Below, piece after piece: positions 1 through 8,186 of a DNA stretch of 37,219 nt. Position numbers and translations under genes: made by a program. The notes under the pieces were generated by a model. The model saw only the letters and a list, made by a program, of their open reading frames with translations, ran no database searches and was not told where the DNA came from. The DNA comes from Candidatus Sumerlaeota bacterium. GTDB taxonomy: Bacteria; Sumerlaeota; Sumerlaeia; UBA8349. Every line of letters begins with the position of its first letter. Positions within the stretch are counted from its first letter, which is position 1. The DNA lies in the NCBI GenBank assembly GCA_016931035.1, contig JAFGFN010000064.1:1-37219 (forward strand), given 5' to 3'.

Positions 1-84
1 CCGCCCTCTGCCTACCGCCCTCTGCCTACCGCCCTCTGCCTACCGCCCTCTGCCTACCGCCCTCTGCCTACCGCCCTCTGCCTA
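1..84. repeat. 14-bp tandem repeat (double heptad), at least 6 copies
   Basis: Six exact head-to-tail copies of CCGCCCTCTGCCTA fill the left edge of the window, so the array may continue outside. Each unit is two related heptads, CCGCCCT and CTGCCTA. Two degenerate heptads (CTGCGTA, CTGTCAA) follow and run into the 3' end of the permease gene, whose stop codon is at 95-97. A 14-bp unit is not a multiple of three and would shift frame, so it is almost certainly non-coding. Confidence 0.95.
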
Positions 85-94
85 CTGCGTACTG

Positions 95-1201
95 TCAATC
101 GAGTCTCTTGCGCGCCTTGCGCCGGCTGAGGCCGATGAAGAACACCCCCATGACGACCAGGGCCAGGGCATTGGGCAGTATGACGCTCCAAATGCTCCCC
201 GCAAGGAACACGGTTTGGAGAATGGCCACATAGTAACGCGCCGCAACGACGTGGGTGATCCCGCGCACGACCAGCGGCATGCTGGCGATGTCGAAGACGT
301 AGCCCGACAAGAGAAACGCGGGAAGGAACGTGACGACAATAGCGGTCTGCCCCGCGACGAACTGGTTGCGGGCCGCCGTCGAAATCAGGAGTCCCATTCC
401 AAGCGCGACGAGAAGAAAAAGCGCCGAGGCGCCGACCAGAACCCAGAGCGATCCGCGCAAAGGGACCCCGAACACGAAACATCCCATGGCGACCGACAGC
501 GCCATTCCGCCCATCCCGAGACAGAAGTAGGGGACCAGCTTCCCGATCAGGATCTCGTTGATCGTGACCGGCGTCACGATCAACGCTTCCATGGTGCCGC
601 GCTCCCATTCGCGCGAGACGACCATGGCCGTGAGCAGCGCCCCGATCAACGTCATGATGAGGGCGATGAGGCCGGGGACGAGGAAGTTGCGGCTTCGCAC
701 TTCGGGATTGAACCAGATGCGCGGCTGAAGATCCACGGGCGGACGCAGCGTCATGCCGCGATCGCGGGCGCGCTGTTCGAGCCAGGTTCCGGCGACTCCC
801 TGGACGTAGCCCAGGGCCAGCCGGGCCGTGTTGACGTCTACGCCGTTGACGATGACCTGGATGGGCGCTCCCGCGCGGGTGCGCAAGGCGTGGGCGAAAT
901 CGTCGCGCACGTGGACAATGGCGTTCACGCGCTTCTCGCGAAGCGCCTCCTCGGCCTCCGACATGTCGTGCATCACGACCGGATCGAAATAGCGCGACGC
1001 CATGAAGGCTCCGGTGAGACTCGCCGTGTCGGCCGAGGGCTGCTCGACGACGATGGCGATGGGGACGTGCTCGGCGTCGAGCGACACGCCGTAGCCGAAG
1101 AGGATGAGGAGGACGAGCGGCATGAGAAACGCGATGGCGATGCTGCTCGGGTCGCGCAAGATCTGGAGGAACTCCTTGCGGATGAGTCCCCGGAGGCGCA
1201 T
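95..1201 (-). CDS. ABC-2 type transporter permease (YbhR/YbhS-like)
   Basis: Inner-membrane permease of an ABC exporter. The chosen form has 368 residues, the usual size for the YbhR/YbhS family. One TM helix lies near the N-terminus, just after the family-typical opening MRLRGLIRKEF. A periplasmic domain of about 150 residues follows, then five or six TM helices with the ABC-2 segment REWERGTMEAL in the cytoplasmic loop. An in-frame ATG at 1279 would add a Pro/Ala/Ser-rich 26-residue extension that looks non-coding. Neither start has a strong ribosome-binding site. It is the last gene of the HlyD-ATPase-permease set. YbhFSR-type systems normally have two permeases, so a second may lie just left of the window. 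The substrate is unknown; drugs or cations are typical of the family. Confidence 0.88.
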   Translation of the reverse strand: MRLRGLIRKEFLQILRDPSSIAIAFLMPLVLLILFGYGVSLDAEHVPIAIVVEQPSADTASLTGAFMASRYFDPVVMHDMSEAEEALREKRVNAIVHVRDDFAHALRTRAGAPIQVIVNGVDVNTARLALGYVQGVAGTWLEQRARDRGMTLRPPVDLQPRIWFNPEVRSRNFLVPGLIALIMTLIGALLTAMVVSREWERGTMEALIVTPVTINEILIGKLVPYFCLGMGGMALSVAMGCFVFGVPLRGSLWVLVGASALFLLVALGMGLLISTAARNQFVAGQTAIVVTFLPAFLLSGYVFDIASMPLVVRGITHVVAARYYVAILQTVFLAGSIWSVILPNALALVVMGVFFIGLSRRKARKRLD

Positions 1202-1292
1202 GAACGCCCCGCCGCGGCGCGCGCCGGGCGACGCGGGACGGGAAGCAGGGGAGGGGGCGGTCGGGGCTGTGTGGTTCATGTTGAAGCTATCG

Positions 1293-1339
1293 CAGGGGGC
1301 TCTGCCCCCTGCACCCCTGCCGGGGAGCGCGCTCCCTGG
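1293..1339. repeat. Two consecutive inverted repeats between ABC genes
   Basis: The first stem-loop is at 1293-1311: CAGGGGGC, a 3-nt loop, GCCCCCTG, giving an 8-bp perfect stem. The second is the 14-bp perfect palindrome GGGAGCGCGCTCCC at 1323-1336, with two further pairs beyond one mismatch. They fill most of the gap between the ATPase stop and the permease start inside what otherwise looks like an operon. There is no T-run, so an ordinary intrinsic terminator is unlikely. They resemble REP-like or mRNA-processing elements. Confidence 0.7.
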
Positions 1340-1359
1340 ACCCTGTCAGTTTCGCGGGT

Positions 1360-3186
1360 TCATGGCGTCGTCTTTTCCTGCCCGTTTATTTCGAGCAGAC
1401 GAATGAAGGCGTCTTCCATCGTCGGTTCGGGATGCGCGGCGTTGCGCGCGAGGTCTTTGATCTCGCTCGGCGTCCCGATCGCCAGGAGGCGGCCTTCGGC
1501 CATGACGGCGAGGCGGTCGCAGTATTCGGCTTCCTCCATGAAGTGCGTGGTGACCATGACGGTCACGCCGCGGTCGGCTAGCGCGCCGATGCGATGCCAG
1601 AACTCGCGTCGCGCGACGGGATCGACGCCCGAGGTCGGTTCGTCGAGAAAGAGGATCTCGGGTTCGTGCATCAGGGCGCAGGCCATCGCCAGGCGTTGTT
1701 TAAAACCGAGGGGGAGGTTGCCGCTCGTGGCCGAGGCGACCGAGTCGAGTTCGAAACGGTCCTGCGCCCAACGGATGCGTTCGGTTCGTTGTCCGCCCCG
1801 GAGGCCGTAAGCGCCGGAGAAGAACTCGAGGTTTTGGAGAACGGTCAGGTTGCCGTAGAGCGAGAACTTCTGAGACATGTATCCGATGCGTTGGCGCGCC
1901 GAGGCGGCGGCGTGGCGCAAATCGAGTCCGGCGACGCGCAGCGAGCCGCCGCTGGCGGGCAGGAGGCCGCACAGCATTCGGAACGTCGTGGATTTGCCCG
2001 CCCCGTTCGCCCCGAGGAGACCGAACACCTCGCCGCGCCGGACGTCGAACGTCACGTCGCGCACGGCGTAGAAATCGCCGAATCGGCGTTGGAGGTTCTC
2101 GACGGCGATCACGGTGGGGCGCGAAACGGCCGCGTCGGTCTGGACCCCGAGCGGTGCGGGTCTCTTCATGTGGGACGGTCGCGCCGCGCCGTCGTCCTGG
2201 ATTTCTTTGCGCCGACTTAGAATATCGATGAAACTGTCCTCGAACCTCGGCTCGACCGGGTGGATCGAGACATCGCGCAGGTCGGGCGCGAGGTCTTCGG
2301 CTCGGAGTTCCTTCGGTTCGCGGGTCACGACGCGGACATGATCGCCCTGAATCACGGCGTCGAGCACGTCGGCCCGATCCGACAGACGGCGCTGCACGTC
2401 GCGGCGGCCCCGGCCAGGCGCGCCGACGGCGAATGTCCGGCCCGCGATCCTCCGGGTGAACGCCTGGGGGGGGCCTTCGCCCAGCACGCGTCCTTCGTGC
2501 AGAAGGACCACCTCGTCGCACCGTTCGGCCTCATCCAGGTAAGCGGTGCTCAGGACGACGCTCACGCCTTCGTCGCGCACGAGGCGGAGCACGATGGTCC
2601 AAAGTTCGCGGCGCGAAACCGGGTCGACGCCGACCGTGGGTTCGTCGAGAAGAAGGAGCCGCGGCGGATGCACCAGGGTGCACGCCAGGCCGAGTTTCTG
2701 TTTCATCCCGCCGGAGAGGCGCCGCGCCAGTCTTCGCGTGAACGGCCCGAGCCCCGTCATGCGCGTCAGCTCGGCGTAGCGATCGGAACGCTCCTCGTGG
2801 GGGACGCCCTGGAGGTCGGCGTAGAGGTCGAGGTTCTCGCGGACGGACAGGTCTTCGTACAGACCGAAGTGCTGAGGCATGTAGCCGACCGTGGACTGCA
2901 CGCGCGTGGCGTGGCGCACCGTGTCCAGGCCGAGGACCGTGATCGAGCCCGCGTCGGGAAGAAGCAGGCCCGCGGCGAGACGCATCAGAGTGGTCTTGCC
3001 CGCCGCGTCGGGACCGATCAGTCCGGTGATTCGTCCCGCGTGGGCGCGGAGACTCACCTCGCACAACGCCTCGATGCGACGTTCGCCCAGTTGGAAAGAC
3101 TTGACCGCGTTTCGGACCTCGAGAACCGCTTCTTCCGGCTCGGCCAGGGAGCCGCTCGACACGGTTTCTTGTTCGGTCGCGGGCAT
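1360..3186 (-). CDS. Tandem ABC transporter ATPase (YbhF-like, two NBDs)
   Basis: Energises the exporter formed with the neighbouring permease and HlyD adaptor. About 608 residues hold two complete ATP-binding cassettes. NBD1 has Walker A GPDAAGKTT, signature LSGGMKQ and Walker B LLLLDEPTVGVDP. NBD2 has Walker A GANGAGKSTT, a degenerate signature LPLGFKQ and Walker B ILFLDEPTSGVDP. Fused NBDs in this order are typical of YbhF. The first Walker A has Ala where Gly is usual. The start is ATG at 3186 or GTG at 3189. Either one overlaps the HlyD stop (TGATG or GTGA), implying translational coupling. Identification is firm; the substrate cannot be read from sequence. Confidence 0.93.
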   Translation of the reverse strand: MPATEQETVSSGSLAEPEEAVLEVRNAVKSFQLGERRIEALCEVSLRAHAGRITGLIGPDAAGKTTLMRLAAGLLLPDAGSITVLGLDTVRHATRVQSTVGYMPQHFGLYEDLSVRENLDLYADLQGVPHEERSDRYAELTRMTGLGPFTRRLARRLSGGMKQKLGLACTLVHPPRLLLLDEPTVGVDPVSRRELWTIVLRLVRDEGVSVVLSTAYLDEAERCDEVVLLHEGRVLGEGPPQAFTRRIAGRTFAVGAPGRGRRDVQRRLSDRADVLDAVIQGDHVRVVTREPKELRAEDLAPDLRDVSIHPVEPRFEDSFIDILSRRKEIQDDGAARPSHMKRPAPLGVQTDAAVSRPTVIAVENLQRRFGDFYAVRDVTFDVRRGEVFGLLGANGAGKSTTFRMLCGLLPASGGSLRVAGLDLRHAAASARQRIGYMSQKFSLYGNLTVLQNLEFFSGAYGLRGGQRTERIRWAQDRFELDSVASATSGNLPLGFKQRLAMACALMHEPEILFLDEPTSGVDPVARREFWHRIGALADRGVTVMVTTHFMEEAEYCDRLAVMAEGRLLAIGTPSEIKDLARNAAHPEPTMEDAFIRLLEINGQEKTTP

Positions 3187-4226
3187 CACGGACTCGTGGA
3201 GGAGGATCTGTCCCGCTCGTCGGGCGGGTTGGGGTGGTCGAGCGAGACGACTACGGTGGCGGGCATTCCGAGGCGCAATTCATCCCGCGGGTCGTCGACA
3301 AACGCTCGCACCTGATAGACCAAGCGCGTGCGGGTTTCCGTGGTCTCGACCGATTTGGGGGTGAATTCGGCGGTGGGCGAGATGAAGCCGATCCATCCGG
3401 AGTAGGACTTGTCGGGATAACTGTCGGTCTCGACGCGAGCCTTCATCCCGGGCTTCAGCTTGCCCAGATCGCCCTCGGCGACGTAGGCGCGGACCCAGAC
3501 CGGCCGGTCGAGCGCGAGGGTGAACACCGGCGTTTGAGGCGTGACCATGCTGCCCGGTTCGAGAAGACGATCGCGAACGACCCCGGGGGCGGGAGCGTAG
3601 AGATGGGCGTCGGCCAGTTCGCGTCGCCGGAGCGAGAGGGTCGCCCGGGCGGCCTCGAGCGCGGCGCGCGCGGCCTCGATGTCTTCGCGGCGAGGTCCGG
3701 CTTCGGCCAGATGGAGCGATTCCTGAACCGCTTGGAGCTGCGCCTGCGCGCCGTCGGCGGCGGCGCGGGCGTCGTCGGCTTGTTGTTGCGAGTTCGCGTC
3801 CTGACGCGCGAGAACGCGCAGCCGCTGCCACGTGCGTTCGGCGTTGGCCGCCTGGGCGCGCGCGGCCTCGACGTCGGCTTTCGCCTTGCGAATCTCCTCG
3901 GGCCGACTGCCCGCTTCGAGAGCCGCCAGGATCTGATCTTGTTGCGCGACGAGGGCTTCGGCTCCCGCGACGGCGTCTTCGAGTCGAGTCGACTCGAGCG
4001 TGGCGAGAAGTTGGCCGCTTGTCACCCGGTCGCCCTCCTCGACACGAACGCTTGCTAGGCGTTGCGCGCCGTTGAAGGCCAGCTCCACCTCGCGAATATC
4101 GACGTTGCCGTACAGCACCAAGTCGCCGCCCGCGTTTCCCCGCTCGCGGCCGCGCCGATGCCACACGCCCGCAACCACGGCCGCAACGACGAATAGAAGT
4201 GCGATCCGGATGGCGACTTTTCGCAT
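3186..4226 (-). CDS. HlyD-family periplasmic adaptor (YbhG-like)
   Basis: Membrane fusion protein linking the inner-membrane ABC exporter to an outer-membrane channel. It has 346 residues: an N-terminal TM anchor (about 5-22), a biotinyl-lipoyl half-motif around VRVEEGDRVTSGQLLA, a long Ala/Glu/Arg-rich coiled-coil hairpin (about 90-205), then the second lipoyl half and beta-barrel (APAPGVVRDRLLEPGSMV). The segment GSRPEEIRKAK in the coil matches the YbhG/EmrA-like group. The start at 4226 has GAGG about 10 nt upstream. It is the first gene of the exporter operon and overlaps the ATPase gene. The presence of an adaptor implies a two-membrane envelope. Confidence 0.92.
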   Translation of the reverse strand: MRKVAIRIALLFVVAAVVAGVWHRRGRERGNAGGDLVLYGNVDIREVELAFNGAQRLASVRVEEGDRVTSGQLLATLESTRLEDAVAGAEALVAQQDQILAALEAGSRPEEIRKAKADVEAARAQAANAERTWQRLRVLARQDANSQQQADDARAAADGAQAQLQAVQESLHLAEAGPRREDIEAARAALEAARATLSLRRRELADAHLYAPAPGVVRDRLLEPGSMVTPQTPVFTLALDRPVWVRAYVAEGDLGKLKPGMKARVETDSYPDKSYSGWIGFISPTAEFTPKSVETTETRTRLVYQVRAFVDDPRDELRLGMPATVVVSLDHPNPPDERDRSSSTSP

Positions 4227-4341
4227 CTGTGGGAATCCTCGAGGAGTGGCCGAACGAATTCCGGCTCTCAGCGCACAGCGCCGGACACGACCCGTTCGAT
4301 TCTAACGGTGCGGGCCAAGGAGTGTCAATGTCGATGGAGAG

Positions 4342-4953
4342 TCAGCCGACTTGGCGGATGCCGTAGGCGCTCTGACCCGCGACCCGCAGCTCGGGCGACG
4401 AGACTACGGGTGTCGGCGCGTGCGCGGAGGCGTGGGAGCCGACTTCTTCGCCGTAGGGGGCGTGATGCGTGGGCGGGGGACTTTCCGGTTCGTGAGCGAG
4501 GTTGACCGCGCGCGCGACTCTGGACTCCGCCTCCGGGGGAGGAGCCGAGGCGCTCTCCGGGACGCGGGATTGGACGACGGAGGCCGTCTCGGGGTCGTGC
4601 GCGACCTCGCGCCAGCCATCGAGCAGAATCTTGAAGAGGTTTCTCGCCTCCTCGATCTTCTCGGCGTCGCACATCAGGTTCGCCTGGAGCAGCGTGTCGC
4701 GCACATACACGTAAAGGCGCGACAGGTTCTCGGCTACTTCGCCTCCGACCTCGAAGTTCAAGGCGTTGGACAGAAACTGAACGATCTTCAGCGTTCGGTT
4801 GACGTTGTTGGAGACTTCGAGCCGGCGATTCGCGCGACAGGCGGACAGCGCTTCGTTCAGAAACCGGATGCCGCCCTCGTAGAGAAGGACGATTACCGCG
4901 CGCGGATCGGAAGTCTCGATATCCGTGCGAGCGTATTTTTCGTAGCCGATCAT
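4342..4953 (-). CDS. fliS: Flagellin export chaperone FliS
   Basis: Cytoplasmic chaperone that binds the C-terminal D0 region of flagellin, stops premature polymerisation and delivers it to the flagellar export gate. The all-helical FliS domain occupies about residues 1-125, with the conserved opening GYEKYARTDIETSDP and the LLYEGGIRFL helix. A Pro/Ser/Glu-rich, probably disordered tail of about 75 residues follows; most FliS proteins end near 125-135 residues, so this one is unusually long. It is last in the fliC-flaG-fliD-fliS order, 115 bp after fliD. The ribosome-binding site is weak (GAGAG). Confidence 0.93.
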   Translation of the reverse strand: MIGYEKYARTDIETSDPRAVIVLLYEGGIRFLNEALSACRANRRLEVSNNVNRTLKIVQFLSNALNFEVGGEVAENLSRLYVYVRDTLLQANLMCDAEKIEEARNLFKILLDGWREVAHDPETASVVQSRVPESASAPPPEAESRVARAVNLAHEPESPPPTHHAPYGEEVGSHASAHAPTPVVSSPELRVAGQSAYGIRQVG

Positions 4954-4996
4954 GCTGGGTACAACTCTCGGTTTCTCTTGGCGGATCGGCGGTCTC

Positions 4997-5011
4997 GTTC
5001 TCGTCGAGAAC
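4997..5011. repeat. 15-bp palindrome between fliD and fliS
   Basis: GTTCTCG, one central base, CGAGAAC: a perfect odd-length palindrome in the 115-bp fliD-fliS gap, about 45 bp upstream of the fliS start. It could be an operator or RNA hairpin. There is no T-run for termination. Confidence 0.5.
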
Positions 5012-5068
5012 TCGTTGTCCGTCGCTCAATACGTGTTACTCGTCCCTTCTCATCCTCGGGTTCCCCGA

Positions 5069-7276
5069 CTATCCGAGGCCCATGGCCTTTTGCAGTTGGG
5101 AGATCGAGTTGGCGACCATGTCGCCCAGACCCTGGTACTGGGCCAGCTGCTTTTCCATCGCGATGAACTGGTTGCGCATCCGCTCGGCGTCTCTCTCGAT
5201 GCGGGCCTCGATCTTGTCGATCCGGTCGTTCAGATCGGATATCGACTCGGTCAGCCCTTCCTGGCGGGTGGTGATCGCTCCCGACTCGCTGTCGGTATAC
5301 TTTCCGATCAAGTCGAACATCTGGTTGGCCACGCCGCTGGTGACCCGCACGTTGGCCGTTGTTGGCGCGGCGGCCGTGACGAGCAGTTCCAGGCCTTCGG
5401 CGGTGGTCCCCGTTCCGCCTCGGAGCGTTTGCCCCTCGCCGGTGGCGGCGACCCCGTCGATGGTTCCCGCCACGTCGACGCCCGAGGCGTCGATCTGAGT
5501 CGTCCCGATTCCCAACTGGTTGGGATTGCCGCCGGGTCGATCCGAGACGACGCTGAACGAAGCCTGCGAGCCGTAGGCGGTCGTCTGGAGATTCAGAACG
5601 CCCGCTTCGCTGTTTGCCCTCAGGCCGACGCCCTCGGTGGCGAACCGCGAGTTGATCTTCGACACGACGGTGTCGATCGTGTCGCCCGCCGTCAGTTGGA
5701 CGACGAAGGTGTTGTCGTCCACCGTGAAGGTGAGAGCCTCATCCTGGACCAGCCCGCCGGGGTCGAGCGCTTGCGCGCCCTGAACCAGGGCCCGCGCGGC
5801 GGCCGTTGCGATATTGACCTGGAAGTTCTGAGCGGTCGTCGCCGTGGACGAGTTGACGAACTGCACGGCCGTGTTGTCGGACGCCCCGCTTCGCCCGAAC
5901 AGTCTCATGATCGCGTCGGGGTCGTCCTCCATCACCTCGTTGAGTTTGGCCTGATCGACACTGAGGGACCCGTCGGCCTGCAATCGCAGGCCGATCGAGG
6001 CGAGAGTGGAATACTCCGAGTTGAGACCCGCCACGGGACTGGTGATCAGACGCGCCAGATCGCTCCGGAGCGAACGCGCGGCCGAATCGGCGAACAGGGG
6101 CTGCGCGACCTTCGTCTCGGTGTCGTAGGCCGTCAATTGTCGGATCTGCTCGACGAGGCTGTTGTACGTCGACTGAAACGTGATTACTTCGGCGTTGAGA
6201 AGCCCTAGCTGGTTGGCCACCGAAACCGTGGCCGCCGAGGTCGTGACCTCCTTGGCCGTGAGCGTCACCCCGTCGATCACGTCGGTGAACGTGTTGGTCT
6301 CGCGCCGCACCTCGATCCCGTCGACCGAGACGATGGCGTCGGAAGCCGTGGAGATCCGGGGGTCGAACACCTGGATCGAGAACGTGTCCCCCACCGCGAA
6401 ATCGGTCGTGCCGGCCTGAAACGCCGCCTCCACGCCCAGTCCGCCCGAGATGTCTTGAGCCGCGGTCCCCGTCGTGTATTCCGTCGAGCCGAAGGTGCGT
6501 CCGCCGTCCAGGGAAACGACGAACTTGGCGGCCCCGACCGCTCCGGCCCCGGTGATTCGCATCACCACGTTGAACGAGCCGCTTCCCGTGTAAGTACCCG
6601 AGGAGGCGACGGTTCCGTCGAACGCGTTTCCGGAGGACGCCGAGGCGGCGCCGATGACTTTGTTTTCGAGGTTGAGGGTCGTATCGTTCTGGACGATCTC
6701 GATGCTGTTCTGTTCACCCGTGACCTTGGCCGACAACACAAGGCGATAAGGCGAGGTGGACGACCCGTCGTTCACGATGCTCGCCGTGACGTCGCTGCTC
6801 GTGTCGGCGTTAATCATGTCGCGCAGCTGGGTCAACGTGGTCGTCGCGGTCACCGCGTACGAGCGGGCCTGCCCGCTGCCCACTTGGAGCGTGAGCGACC
6901 CGGAACCCGAGGCGATGGCGGAGTCGAGCGAGCCGACCCCCTGGGAGCCGATCCGATCCGCCTTGGCCAGCTGAAGCACTTCGACGGAATAGCTGCCGAT
7001 GGCCGCGGTGTTCTCCGCGCTGACGCCGATGGCCGACTGGTTGGTGCTCGACGCTTGGCGGAACAGGAAGTCCGACGGCGCGCGCATCGCCTCGACCTGA
7101 TCGCGCAGGGCCGAGAGCTGGGTGACGAGCGCTCCGTAGGCCTGGTTTTTGACCTGATAGGTGGCCTGACGTTGCTGGACGAGTGTGACCTGCTTGCGAG
7201 AGATCTCCGACATCTGAGAGATGAGACTGTCATAATCTATGCCTGAAATGAGTCCGACACCCGTGCTGATCGTCAT
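5069..7276 (-). CDS. fliD: Flagellar filament cap protein FliD (HAP2)
   Basis: Forms the cap at the filament tip and folds incoming flagellin. The chosen start (735 residues) begins MTISTGVGLISGIDYDSLI, the standard FliD opening, with a GGGAGG ribosome-binding site about 10 nt upstream; longer in-frame starts lack this. The N-terminal D0/D1 coil region is followed by beta-rich exposed domains containing flagellin hook IN-like stretches (FAVGDTFSIQVFDPR and a later TFVVQLTAGD segment). A C-terminal coiled coil (SDLNDRIDKIEARIERDAE) ends in QKAMGLG. At 735 residues it is longer than many homologues (about 450-670), the excess lying in the variable middle. It has no obvious promoter of its own, although a terminator precedes it. 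Confidence 0.95.
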   Translation of the reverse strand: MTISTGVGLISGIDYDSLISQMSEISRKQVTLVQQRQATYQVKNQAYGALVTQLSALRDQVEAMRAPSDFLFRQASSTNQSAIGVSAENTAAIGSYSVEVLQLAKADRIGSQGVGSLDSAIASGSGSLTLQVGSGQARSYAVTATTTLTQLRDMINADTSSDVTASIVNDGSSTSPYRLVLSAKVTGEQNSIEIVQNDTTLNLENKVIGAASASSGNAFDGTVASSGTYTGSGSFNVVMRITGAGAVGAAKFVVSLDGGRTFGSTEYTTGTAAQDISGGLGVEAAFQAGTTDFAVGDTFSIQVFDPRISTASDAIVSVDGIEVRRETNTFTDVIDGVTLTAKEVTTSAATVSVANQLGLLNAEVITFQSTYNSLVEQIRQLTAYDTETKVAQPLFADSAARSLRSDLARLITSPVAGLNSEYSTLASIGLRLQADGSLSVDQAKLNEVMEDDPDAIMRLFGRSGASDNTAVQFVNSSTATTAQNFQVNIATAAARALVQGAQALDPGGLVQDEALTFTVDDNTFVVQLTAGDTIDTVVSKINSRFATEGVGLRANSEAGVLNLQTTAYGSQASFSVVSDRPGGNPNQLGIGTTQIDASGVDVAGTIDGVAATGEGQTLRGGTGTTAEGLELLVTAAAPTTANVRVTSGVANQMFDLIGKYTDSESGAITTRQEGLTESISDLNDRIDKIEARIERDAERMRNQFIAMEKQLAQYQGLGDMVANSISQLQKAMGLG

Positions 7277-7563
7277 GATGTTTCCGCCTCCCGGGGCACT
7301 TTTTTCCCACGACCGGGGGATTTTCCCCGCAACCGGGAATTCGTTGCCCTCCACGATCCCGCGCGTTTGCTTCGTTTCGCGCCGGGGGACTTGCGGTCCC
7401 ACACGGTCGAAACGCAACGTCTTCAGTATCTTAACCGGCCCTGTCTCGTCCTTGGGGGGCGCCGACGGGCCGCCGTCTTGTTTTCATCTCCGCAAGAGAC
7501 ATACCGTGCCCGCGCATCCGGGTGAGATCAAACAGATCGGGGCGTGTCTCCTTTCCTGCTTCG
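7277..7563. other. fliD leader region, no gene
   Basis: This gap lies between the flaG terminator and the fliD start on the minus strand. I see the fliD ribosome-binding site (GGGAGG) and G-rich tracts, but no TAAA/GCCGATAA sigma-28 pair, no GG-N10-GC sigma-54 pair and no convincing sigma-70 promoter. Because the flaG terminator is strong, a promoter for fliD-fliS should lie here, of a type I cannot recognise, unless readthrough is used. Confidence 0.5.
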
Positions 7564-7605
7564 GAAAAAGGGGAGCCGGGGCGCTGGGCGCCGCCGACTC
7601 CCCTA
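7564..7605 (-). terminator. Intrinsic terminator after flaG
   Basis: On the minus strand, a few bases after the flaG stop, a long GC hairpin has arms AGGGGAGTCGGCGGCGC and GCGCCCCGGCTCCCCT around a short loop. The base of the stem runs directly into TTTTT. The stem has only one or two mismatches or bulges. It should end the fliC-flaG transcript and separate it from fliD-fliS. Confidence 0.88.
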
Positions 7606-7611
7606 AGGTGT

Positions 7612-8055
7612 TCACGACATCCGGCTCAACATCAAGCCGCGAATGTCTTCCAGCGCTTGCCTCAAGTTGATGATTTCCTCCGGCGGAATCTCACGAATGA
7701 CTTCGCCGGTTTCCTTGTTGAGGACTCGAACGACCACATTGTCCGTGTCTCGGTCGATCGTGAATTCGACCTGGGTCGCTCTCTGCTGGACCTTCAGGTT
7801 GATCTCCCGAATTCGCTCGGACAGAGCTTCTTCGGGCGACGGTGCTTCGGACTGACCGCTCGGCGGGTCGGGCGCGACATATTTGCCCGCTTCGGGGTTC
7901 GACGAGATGACAACCGTCTCACCCGTCTCGGACAAGGGCTGGGTGCTCCCCGCCGCCGCGCGCTGAACCGCGTCCGTCGAGGCTGGCGCCTTCGGCGGAC
8001 CGGTGGCGCTGGGCGTATCGGGGCGCACCAGACTTGCGATAGGTGCGGTTATCAT
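7612..8055 (-). CDS. flaG: FlaG family flagellar protein
   Basis: FlaG proteins influence filament length in several genera; the mechanism is not settled. It has 147 residues: a Pro/Ser/Ala-rich, probably flexible N-terminal half (1-80), then the conserved FlaG domain with the hallmark VVRVLNKETGEVIREIPPEE. AAGGAGA is well placed before the ATG at 8055. It sits between fliC and the terminator at 7564-7605, so it probably shares the sigma-28 fliC transcript. Confidence 0.93.
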   Translation of the reverse strand: MITAPIASLVRPDTPSATGPPKAPASTDAVQRAAAGSTQPLSETGETVVISSNPEAGKYVAPDPPSGQSEAPSPEEALSERIREINLKVQQRATQVEFTIDRDTDNVVVRVLNKETGEVIREIPPEEIINLRQALEDIRGLMLSRMS

Positions 8056-8186
8056 GGTCTTATCTCCTTACGATCTCGCGTGAGGCCTTGCGAACCGGCC
8101 CTAGGCGAGATCCTCCGACCAGGGACCGCGTGCGACGTCTATCGGATCGAGATCCGAGAAACGCAGCCTGCCGGCCCCCTCTAGTC

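Noticed and set aside
1..84. Tandem repeat as a CRISPR array
   Set aside because: The 14-bp units are contiguous with no unique spacers.
215..1810. Long open frame (531 codons) on the plus strand opposite the ABC genes
   Set aside because: Arg/Asp/Gly/His-rich composition typical of antisense frames in high-GC genes. The minus-strand genes have clear domain motifs.
8120..8160. TCCGATAG on the minus strand upstream of flaG as a second sigma-28 promoter
   Set aside because: The spacing to the GTTT-like box is one base off and TAAA is absent. flaG is close behind fliC and well explained by readthrough from the fliC promoter.
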